Below are positions 1 to 5,079 of a DNA stretch of 7,618 nucleotides, in pieces; positions within the stretch are counted from its first letter, which is position 1, and every line of letters starts with the position of its first letter. This stretch comes from Chloroflexota bacterium (GTDB lineage Bacteria > Chloroflexota > Anaerolineae > Promineifilales > Promineifilaceae). Below the pieces are notes generated by a model. That model was not told the origin of the DNA. It was given only the letters and a program-made list of their open reading frames with translations, and made no database searches. The stretch covers positions 1 through 7,618 of the forward strand of contig QQUD01000887.1 of assembly GCA_008501785.1 (NCBI GenBank), written 5' to 3'. Both the position numbers and the translations under genes were made by a program.

Positions 1-253
1 CCAATAAGAATTCATTCAGGTATTGTGTAATGTCAATAGTGAGAAAATCTTCGACAACACCAAAATGGTAGCTGCGTTGTAATCTCCATTGCGCACCATC
101 CCAGTACCAGCCATGTCCAGGACTAATTACAATGGTTTTTCCACTTAAGGGACCAGTTTGATTCGCTTGAACTTGATTGCTTTTTGCTTGTGTCAAAGTT
201 AGGATAATTAACATAATGATGATGGGAATGACAGTAACTCTGTAGATTTTCAC
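1..253 (-). CDS. N-terminal part of a secreted N-acetylmuramoyl-L-alanine amidase-like protein (runs off the window)
   Basis: Only the first 84 codons are present; the gene continues beyond base 1. It opens with GTG at 253-251, preceded by a good AGGAG ribosome site with a six-base spacer; I see no competing in-frame ATG upstream. Residues 1-4 (VKIY, first residue Met in vivo) and a hydrophobic stretch at about 6-20 form a signal peptide, probably cleaved after an Ala at about 23 or 30, so the protein is exported. The sequence GKTIVISPGHGWYWDG (residues 38-53) matches the start of the zinc-dependent Amidase_3 fold. His47 would be the first zinc ligand and Glu68, in VVEDF, the second. In that family the enzyme cleaves the MurNAc-L-Ala bond of peptidoglycan. 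The catalytic C-terminal part and any accessory domains lie outside the window, so activity cannot be judged. The family call is fairly secure; the exact substrate is inference. Confidence 0.75.
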   Translation of the reverse strand, partial: MKIYRVTVIPIIIMLIILTLTQAKSNQVQANQTGPLSGKTIVISPGHGWYWDGAQWRLQRSYHFGVVEDFLTIDITQYLNEFLL

Positions 254-631
254 TTTATTCTCCTCTTAGTTTGTGGCAAATTCTGATCAGCAAATACATA
301 TTGCCAAAAATTAACAGCCTAAAATAACTAAGCAAGTAATACCGATTAATTATGTAAACTGTTGTGATAATTCTTGCTCAGATTATTAATAAACGACCAT
401 GTCAAATATATAAAATACTCGTTTTTGATGTGGTTAATATGGCTAACTCAATTAGCAAATTGTTTTAGATTTTGGTTGAGGATTTGAAAGGCTCTGAAAT
501 CAACCTCCTTTTAATCGTATAACCCACGAAGAAAGACACACTATCAGCATTATAAAACATATGAATATTAGTCTCAACAAAATGACAATAAGTTGATAGG
601 CTGATAATACATTTTAAAAACCTGATACTTC
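254..631. other. AT-rich gene-free stretch
   Basis: No reading frame here has a ribosome site or a recognisable protein. The stretch is much richer in A and T than the flanking genes. It must hold the promoter of the amidase gene on the minus strand. A TTGACA lies on the minus strand at 405-400, but no good -10 box follows at 16-18 bases, so I do not assign a promoter. An imperfect inverted repeat (GGTTG at 474-478, CAACC at 501-505) is present and weak. The stretch may be eroded upstream sequence of the tail-tube pseudogene that follows. Confidence 0.6.
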
Positions 632-1044
632 GTGCCAACAACGAACGAGATAATTCCTCAAATCAAAGTATTAGCCGAAAAAGCGCTTGCGAAACATTGT
701 TGTTTTCTAGCAAAAATGTCAAAGGAGATTTCTAGCTGGCAACGAAATAGTAACTCACCAGGAGCTGGGCTGGTTCAATATGAACCGATTACTCTTAGTT
801 ACGGCGTCACTGATTTCCGTGATCTGTGAAACTGGCTGATGAAAGCTGCTGTAGGCAAAGTCGAGCGCAAAAACGTTTCCATTTTCATTATGATAGCGAT
901 GGCTCAAAAATATAAGAGCACTGGGAATTAGTTTCTGCATGGCCTCAGAAATGGCAAGGATATGAGTTGGATGCTGTCAGCGGCGAAATAGCCATTGCAG
1001 AATTGACCCTCGTATATGAACAGCTCAATCGAAAAGACATCTGA
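632..1044 (+). pseudogene. Decayed phage/contractile-injection tail-tube protein (T4 gp19 family)
   Basis: The remnant is recognisable from about 777 onward. YEPITLSYGVTDFRDL is followed by NW and then GKVERKNVSI. After a frame change come HYDSDGS, SAWPQKW and IAIAELTLVYEQL, ending at TGA 1042-1044. This order (ITL.rGvTd.rdLWNW, GkveRKn, AWP.kW, iE.l.L..E) is the core of the T4 gp19-type tail-tube family, whose hexameric rings build the inner tube of contractile phage tails and extracellular contractile injection systems. Three lesions are visible: TGA at 827-829 where the family has Trp, a frame change at about 881-886, and TAA at 913-915. No ribosome site precedes the GTG at 632, and residues before about 768 do not resemble the family N-terminus. 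No sheath, baseplate or other tail gene is nearby, so this is an orphan fossil. Sequencing error could not easily explain all three lesions. Confidence 0.75.
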
Positions 1045-1046
1045 TG

Positions 1047-1084
1047 AAAACACGCACTGCTCACGCATGACAGTGCATGTTTTT
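1047..1084. terminator. Bidirectional rho-independent terminator-like hairpin
   Basis: A stem pairs GCACTG (1054-1059) with CAGTGC (1071-1076) around an 11-base loop. It extends outward through ACA/TGT with one mismatch, then an A run on the left and a T run on the right. It lies three bases after the stop of the tail-tube remnant and about eight bases beyond the stop of the minus-strand GyrI-like gene. It can serve transcription from both sides. Confidence 0.65.
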
Positions 1085-1092
1085 ATTAGGAA

Positions 1093-1566
1093 TTATTTGG
1101 CGATAGGGATATAAAGATCGAGCGCAAACTCAAGTACAGATGCATCAAATGCAACACTTTTTTCCAGCCATTGATGTTGCCCTGACTTGTATTTGCTATC
1201 TTCGCGCCAGGTCACTAACTGCTGCCACGTTTTGCCAATCACGTCAAAGTTTCCTTTCGGCACTTCGCATCGGGCAACGGCATACAAACCGCCTGCAAAA
1301 TCCTGAACGCGTACATTACCTTCTGGCTCAACCGCTGATCCCACTTTCATCCACAGTTCATACCCATAATTCGGGCTGCCAGGGGATGGATCGGGATTGT
1401 TGAATCCGAAAATGGGGTGCTGCTCTGGCTTGTCGCGGAAACCTTTCGACTTTGCCCATGCATCGAGCTGTTTCCACGCTTCCTCTTCAGGTGATGGCCC
1501 AAATCCTAACACACTGGCAACCCGCATCTTATCCAATTTGACAATTTGTACATTTAAAGCACTCAT
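1093..1566 (-). CDS. GyrI-like small-molecule-binding domain protein
   Basis: The protein has 157 residues, the normal length of a stand-alone GyrI-like (SbmC / AraC effector-binding) domain, with no DNA-binding region attached. The start ATG at 1566-1564 has an AGGAG ribosome site eight bases upstream; a longer TTG-start reading from 1608 lacks one. Family features in order are: MRVASVLGFGPSPEEEAW (14-31), the segment WAKSKGF (37-43), FGFNNPDPS (53-61), YGYELWMKV (67-75), GGLYAV (92-97), TWQQLVTW (113-120) and the closing LDLYIPI (149-155). Members of this fold bind small hydrophobic or cationic compounds. Some act as drug sensors, E. coli GyrI binds gyrase, and some hydrolyse cyclopropanoid genotoxins such as yatakemycin. 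Which of these applies cannot be read from sequence. The divergent neighbour is a WYL regulator, a common pairing, suggesting ligand- or stress-responsive expression. No signal peptide is present, so it is cytosolic. Confidence 0.85.
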   Translation of the reverse strand: MSALNVQIVKLDKMRVASVLGFGPSPEEEAWKQLDAWAKSKGFRDKPEQHPIFGFNNPDPSPGSPNYGYELWMKVGSAVEPEGNVRVQDFAGGLYAVARCEVPKGNFDVIGKTWQQLVTWREDSKYKSGQHQWLEKSVAFDASVLEFALDLYIPIAK

Positions 1567-1594
1567 GTATAAAGCTCCTATTTGATTTAATTGC

Positions 1595-1606
1595 GTGGTG
1601 CACCAC
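1595..1606. promoter_or_regulatory. Perfect 12-bp palindrome at the predicted GyrI-like gene transcription start
   Basis: GTGGTGCACCAC is its own reverse complement. It lies 29-40 bases before the ATG of the GyrI-like gene and just downstream of the predicted -10 box. That position would suit a repressor operator. No regulator has been shown to bind it; this is inference from symmetry and position. Confidence 0.5.
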
Positions 1607-1610
1607 AATT

Positions 1611-1638
1611 TTTGTAGATAAATTTATCATACTGGCAA
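1611..1638 (-). promoter_or_regulatory. Predicted sigma70-type promoter of the GyrI-like gene
   Basis: On the minus strand, TTGCCA (1638-1633) is followed after 16 bases by TACAAA (1616-1611). Initiation would fall at about 1604, inside the 12-bp palindrome, giving a leader of roughly 38 bases. The -35 box is good and the -10 box only moderate. Confidence 0.45.
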
Positions 1639-1663
1639 ACCCTGACATCTTCTGTCAGGGTTT
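1637..1663. promoter_or_regulatory. Perfect 11-bp inverted repeat: operator or terminator-like hairpin
   Basis: CCCTGACA (1640-1647) and TGTCAGGG (1653-1660) are perfect inverted arms around five bases, extended by AAA on the left and TTT on the right. The element abuts the predicted -35 box of the GyrI-like gene, between two divergent genes. A terminator is unexpected in that place because no plus-strand gene ends before it. The dyad TGACA-N5-TGTCA is a plausible site for a dimeric regulator such as the adjacent WYL protein. The T run after it (four bases, plus strand) means a terminator cannot be excluded. Confidence 0.6.
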
Positions 1664-1690
1664 TGTGGCATAATGACGGATGTAAAAGCA

Positions 1691-1762
1691 TTTCAGCACT
1701 TCAGCACTTCAGCATTTCCTTCTCTACGCTGATAGCTGACGGCTGAAACCTGATAGCTAGTA
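1691..1762. repeat. Heptamer-type tandem array with inverted halves (GCTGAnn family)
   Basis: The left half carries TTCAGCA-type copies at 1692, 1700 and 1708, eight bases apart. The right half carries 7-base units such as GCTGATA (1728-1734), GCTGACG (1735-1741), GCTGAAA (1742-1748) and CCTGATA (1749-1755). The left motif TTCAGC is the reverse complement of GCTGAA, so the halves face each other: TTTCAGC (1691-1697) pairs with GCTGAAA (1742-1748). It lies in the region between the divergent GyrI-like and WYL genes and resembles the short tandem heptanucleotide repeats known between genes in filamentous bacteria. Confidence 0.75.
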
Positions 1763-1848
1763 CAGTCTGGCAGAAGTTCGTGGTAATAGTATTGCGCTCA
1801 AACCATATTTGCACACGAACGAATGCCGCGCAATACGAGGAGCATGTC

Positions 1849-2811
1849 ATGCGAGCAGACCGTTTACTTTCAATATTAATGCTGCTGCAAAAGAATGGAC
1901 AGATGTCTGCGCGAGCGTTGGCAGAAGAATTGGCCGTTTCGGAGCGCACGATTTACCGAGATATGGATGCATTGTGTGCGGCGGGTGTGCCTGTTTACAG
2001 CGAACCGGGCTTGCGTGGTGGGTACGCACTCGTTGACAGCTATCGTACTACGCTCACGGGTTTAAAAGAAGATGAAGTGCAGTCTTTATTTATGCTCAGT
2101 ATTCCAGCCCAGCTAGAAGAATTAGGCGTGACTAAGACGCTGCGGTCTGCTTTGCTGAAACTGTCGGCGGCGCTGCCGGGAATGCATCAGCAGGACGAGT
2201 TGCGGGTGCGCCAACGGTTTCATCTGGATTCGACCTGGTGGCAGCAGGGTGAAAACAGGATGCCACATTTGCAAACGATTCATCAGGCAGTGTGGCAGGA
2301 TCAAATGTTGACGGTGATGTTGCGCTTGCCATTTGCAACTGAGGTGCAGCGTACGATTTCTCCCTATGGGTTGGTGGCGAAGGCTGGAACGTGGTATCTG
2401 GTCTGTGGTCGGCATGAAGGGGTGCGCGTGTATCGTGTGGCTGATTTGGTAGATGTGCGTATTTCAGGTGAACTGTTTGCGCGGCCACAGGATTTTGATT
2501 TGACAGCATTTTGGGAGGCGTGGTGTATGGAACAAGAGGCTGGGTTTTCGAGTTATACGGCCGTTATCCGCATCGCGCCCACACTCATCCCCCATCTGCA
2601 ACATACTTTCGGCCAGCAAATATTGCCTAAAATCGAAGCTGCTTTACCTGATGCAGAAGGTTGGATAACCCTCGAACTGACCTTTTCTTCATTTTTTGCT
2701 GCCCGTGAACGAATTCTTGGATTGGGCAATGGGGTGAAAGTCGTTGAACCTGTTGCACTCAGGCTAAGCGTGCTGGATTTTGCCAAGCAGATCGCGGCAC
2801 TTTATGAATGA
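1849..2811 (+). CDS. HTH and WYL domain transcriptional regulator (YafY/PafC-like)
   Basis: The protein has 320 residues. The ATG at 1849 has GAGGAG at 1837-1842 with a six-base spacer; upstream in-frame starts have no such site. Residues 1-60 form the winged helix: RADRLLSILMLLQ, then ALAEELAVSERTIYRDMDAL with the recognition helix at about 31-42, then the wing GLRGGYAL (54-61). A linker leads to the WYL domain at about 140-215, with the name-giving W182-Y183-L184 in GTWYLVCGR and a conserved Arg in VYRVADL (194-200). Residues 235-320 match the WCX C-terminal extension. Full length agrees with the family. WYL domains sense nucleic acid or small ligands, and the proteins act as dimeric repressors or activators, often of a divergent neighbour. 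Here that is the GyrI-like gene, and the two inverted repeats between them are candidate sites. The ligand is unknown. Confidence 0.9.
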   Translation: MRADRLLSILMLLQKNGQMSARALAEELAVSERTIYRDMDALCAAGVPVYSEPGLRGGYALVDSYRTTLTGLKEDEVQSLFMLSIPAQLEELGVTKTLRSALLKLSAALPGMHQQDELRVRQRFHLDSTWWQQGENRMPHLQTIHQAVWQDQMLTVMLRLPFATEVQRTISPYGLVAKAGTWYLVCGRHEGVRVYRVADLVDVRISGELFARPQDFDLTAFWEAWCMEQEAGFSSYTAVIRIAPTLIPHLQHTFGQQILPKIEAALPDAEGWITLELTFSSFFAARERILGLGNGVKVVEPVALRLSVLDFAKQIAALYE

Positions 2812-2887
2812 CAAGGTGAGGTGATATTGCACATTAACACGGTTGGGAAAAAATGAAAAAGAAAAACTTTTCGATCTGTGTTTGTTG

Positions 2888-4060
2888 TTAACGGCCGTTC
2901 CTATTTCTATTCAACCGTAACAACCCCTTCTTTTTTAGCTCAACCAGATTGGGTGTTTTATTCACCCCATAGACAGGTAGCGGGTCCTGAAGACGTGCAT
3001 GGATGTTCGTTGCGATTTGGAAGGATAAAACAGGGGGAACAGCATTCCCTATTTGACGGGCAATTTCAATTTTTGAACCTGTAAACTCAAAGTCATGAGG
3101 AAATGTTTGCAGTGCAGCTGCTTCACGATGCGTAATTGGACGATGCTGATTAGGGTGCAAATAACGACCTTTTTCTGGCTTGAAAAATTCAGTTCGTATC
3201 GTTAGAGACGGTTTGTCCCACCACAACCGCCCCATTACATCTGTAGAGCCAGTTGGCTTTTCTAACCAGCAGCGCGGTGTGATATCAGGTCTGGCCTTCA
3301 TCAAATCAAAACGGTTGCCCCCTTCAGGAATAACCTGATATCGTTCAAGACTCATTGGGCGAGGATTGCGCAAAATAAAGAGTGGATCGTTTGAGGGTTC
3401 TGGAAGATTTGCAAATGCATCGCGTACCGTTCGCATTTCAAACGTCGGTTCAGGCAGTTCAATGGGTCCAATACGGCTGCCTAATATAAATGCCCGTTTT
3501 CGTTTTTGGGGAACGCCGTAAAGAGAAGCATCAAGCACTTTGGGTTGAGCTAAAAAATAGCCCAATTTATGTGCTTCATTGAGAATTTCCTGACCTTGTT
3601 TTGAAGTAAGAAGCTGAGGTACATTTTCCATTAAAAATATGTCCGGCTCCAATCTTTTTACCATTTGTATGAAATATTGCCAAAGCAAATTTCTTGGGTC
3701 TTCACGATCCCAATTATTCATTCTCCCCAATTGACTAAAACCCTGACATGGTGGCCCACCAACAACAACATGTACTTTTTGTGGAATTGTTATTTGTCGC
3801 CGAACGATGACATTCTCTGCAGTTTCTGAAAAACGATGGCGACCATCTGGCAAAGTTTTATATATTATTTGTTCAATATTTGCTGCTAAACCATTTGATG
3901 CAAAGTTTGTTTCATAAGTCTGAATCGAATCTTTGTTATTGTCAATTGCCAGGACAGATCGAAATGAAGGGGTAAATTCGGGGTAATTTGCACCTAGATC
4001 AAAACTAAAACCGGTTGTTATTCCTCCGGCACCTGAAAATAAATCGACAAGATTGTACAT
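2888..4060 (-). CDS. Type II C5-cytosine DNA methyltransferase of the restriction-modification locus
   Basis: The 390-residue enzyme transfers a methyl group from S-adenosylmethionine to C5 of a target cytosine. Motifs in order: I, DLFSGAGG (6-13); II, AIDNN (38-42); IV, GGPPCQGFS (101-109) with catalytic Cys105; VI, MENV (144-147); VIII, QKRKR (185-189); a target-recognition region at about 195-298; IX around HREAAALQTFP (311-321); X, RQIGNAVPP (335-343). All key residues are present and the length is normal. I chose ATG 4060 because motif I follows within six residues and the predicted promoter (-10 at 4102-4097) would start RNA near 4090, beyond the longer alternatives at 4114 and 4141. 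No clear ribosome site precedes it. It is divergent from an NgoMIV-family endonuclease, so the likely target is a CCGG-core site such as GCCGGC; that specificity is inferred from the partner. It is visibly more AT-rich than the downstream VWA and MoxR genes, as expected for a transferred locus. Confidence 0.93.
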   Translation of the reverse strand: MYNLVDLFSGAGGITTGFSFDLGANYPEFTPSFRSVLAIDNNKDSIQTYETNFASNGLAANIEQIIYKTLPDGRHRFSETAENVIVRRQITIPQKVHVVVGGPPCQGFSQLGRMNNWDREDPRNLLWQYFIQMVKRLEPDIFLMENVPQLLTSKQGQEILNEAHKLGYFLAQPKVLDASLYGVPQKRKRAFILGSRIGPIELPEPTFEMRTVRDAFANLPEPSNDPLFILRNPRPMSLERYQVIPEGGNRFDLMKARPDITPRCWLEKPTGSTDVMGRLWWDKPSLTIRTEFFKPEKGRYLHPNQHRPITHREAAALQTFPHDFEFTGSKIEIARQIGNAVPPVLSFQIATNIHARLQDPLPVYGVNKTPNLVELKKKGLLRLNRNRNGR

Positions 4061-4096
4061 AGTTGAAAAAATTGTTGAGCTTATGATATGAAACTT

Positions 4097-4125
4097 AGTG
4101 TAACACGAACACATGTTCGTGCCAA
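4097..4125 (-). promoter_or_regulatory. Predicted promoter of the methyltransferase gene
   Basis: On the minus strand, TTGGCA (4125-4120) is separated by exactly 17 bases from TACACT (4102-4097). RNA would start near 4090 and give a leader of about 30 bases to the ATG at 4060. The spacer is filled by an 18-bp inverted repeat, a typical layout for repression of initiation. Confidence 0.55.
4104..4121. promoter_or_regulatory. Inverted repeat, candidate shared operator of the restriction-modification locus
   Basis: CACGAAC (4104-4110) and GTTCGTG (4115-4121) are perfect 7-base arms around ACAT. It sits within the -10/-35 spacer of the predicted methyltransferase promoter and overlaps the poorly matching -35 position of the predicted endonuclease promoter. 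A protein bound here would affect both. No controller (C) protein gene is visible in the locus, and the methyltransferase has no N-terminal HTH, so the binder is unknown. Confidence 0.6.
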
Positions 4126-4142
4126 GAGATTTAAGGTACAAT
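4114..4142 (+). promoter_or_regulatory. Tentative promoter of the endonuclease gene
   Basis: TACAAT at 4137-4142 is a good -10 box, placing RNA start near 4149 and giving a leader of about 30 bases to the ATG at 4179. At 17 bases upstream only TGTTCG (4114-4119) is found, a poor -35 box lying inside the inverted repeat. A weak or activator-dependent promoter would fit an endonuclease that must be made after its methyltransferase. Confidence 0.4.
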
Positions 4143-4178
4143 TGATGCTTGAATCGTGTGCTTCTGGAGGAAATGAAA

Positions 4179-5046
4179 ATGAGTATTGCTAATTTGCGCC
4201 AACTGTACCATCAACGCATTTGTGCCGAGATAATTCGCATTACGCCATCACAGAAAAAAGCAGGCCCATATCCTAATTTCGCAGATGGAGATAGTTTGAC
4301 AAGCGTTTCCATTGCGAAAGGGATTGTCAGACGCTTTAATCTTGAAATTCCAGCGGGAAAATTAAGAGGGCAGCGTGTTGGTGCTTTATTTGAAACATTA
4401 ACACGTGATTTTCTTGCAGAATGTTTTACACTATTGCAACATATTCGGCCAGGAAAGTGGCAATATACTACAGGACTGGACATTACACAATTCGAACAAT
4501 ATGCTCATCTCTCCCATTTAAATTAATGCAGTTAAAGATGATGCAAACTTGCGGTCTGCATTGGGTGGGGATTATTTGGTGAAACCAGATATTATTGTCA
4601 GTCGCAATCCTGTTACTGATAATGAACTGAACCAGTTCGATGAGGTTGTTTCTCAAACTGATTCAGACATTGCTTCAAGATCGCCTTTACGGGTTGCTAA
4701 CTACGAAAATCCAAAGAATATTTTACACGGTAGTGTTTCATGTAAATGGTCGATTAGAAGTGATAGAGCACAAAATACACGGACGGAAGCATTGAATCTG
4801 ATTCGTAATCGCAAGGGGCGCTTGCCTCATATTGTGGCAGTGACGGCTGAACCAATGCCAACTCGACTTGCTGCATTGGCACTGGGGACTGGCGATCTAG
4901 ATTGCGTTTATCATTTTGCATTGCCAGAACTTTGGCAAACGGTTGTTGAATTAGAAAATGAAGATCAATTGGATATGCTAAACGTTTTGATTGATGGAAA
5001 TCGTTTGCGGGATATTAGTGATTTACCTTTGGACCTGGCAATTTAA
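4179..5046 (+). pseudogene. NgoMIV-family type II restriction endonuclease, split by a one-base frameshift
   Basis: Two reading segments form one enzyme. The first starts at ATG 4179 (GGAGG at 4166-4170, eight-base spacer) and stops at TAA 4524-4526. The second continues one base out of phase to TAA 5044-5046. Removing one base at about 4518-4526 gives 288 residues, close to the 286 of NgoMIV, which cuts G^CCGGC as a tetramer. On the corrected numbering, the features are: Glu72 in LFETLTRDF; Asp137 in VKPDIIVSRN; the rearranged PD-(D/E)XK core SCK (Ser187, Lys189); the CCGG-reading RSDR (193-196); Glu203; then RNRKGRLPHIVAVTAEP and ALGTGDLDCVYHFALPEL; ending in DISDLPLDLA. Every expected catalytic residue is kept, so the break looks recent, or is a sequencing error. 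As written the first product is 115 residues, without Asp137 or the SCK core, and should be inactive. The second segment has no start site of its own. The divergent methyltransferase supports the assignment. Confidence 0.9.
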
Positions 5047-5054
5047 GGCAATAA

Positions 5055-5076
5055 AAAAGCCCCAGAAGGGGCTTTT
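5055..5076. terminator. Bidirectional rho-independent terminator
   Basis: AAAAGCCCC (5055-5063) pairs perfectly with GGGGCTTTT (5068-5076) around AGAA. It lies 8 bases after the endonuclease stop and 3 bases beyond the stop of the minus-strand VWA gene, so it ends both transcription units, which converge here. Confidence 0.9.
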
Positions 5077-5079
5077 AGG

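Noticed and set aside
400..405. TTGACA as -35 box of the amidase gene (minus strand)
   Set aside because: No acceptable -10 hexamer lies 16-18 bases downstream, and the site is about 147 bases before the start codon.
474..505. Hairpin-like GGTTG/CAACC repeat in the gene-free region
   Set aside because: The arms are interrupted by unpaired bases and there is no proper T run next to the stem; too weak to call a terminator or operator.
1567..1608. TTG start at 1608 for the GyrI-like protein
   Set aside because: It would place the 12-bp palindrome inside the coding region and has no ribosome site; the ATG at 1566 has AGGAG at good spacing.
2122..2509. Overlapping minus-strand frames inside the WYL regulator gene
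   Set aside because: They are antisense to a well-supported gene, and their Pro/His/Gln-rich translations look like shadow reading.
2884..2925. Inverted repeat (GTTGTTA.. / ..TAACAAC) at the 3' end of the methyltransferase gene
   Set aside because: It has a bulge, a long loop and no T run in either direction, and lies mostly in coding sequence; not a convincing terminator.
4061..4141. Longer N-terminus for the methyltransferase from 4141 or 4114
   Set aside because: The extra residues match nothing in the family, lie across the inverted repeat and promoter, and no ribosome site precedes them; motif I starts six residues after the 4060 start.
4510..4530. Programmed +1 frameshift joining the two endonuclease segments
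   Set aside because: The stop TAA follows CAT TTA AAT with no known slippery run, no internal Shine-Dalgarno-like stimulator and no clear downstream pseudoknot; a simple one-base insertion or read error is more economical.
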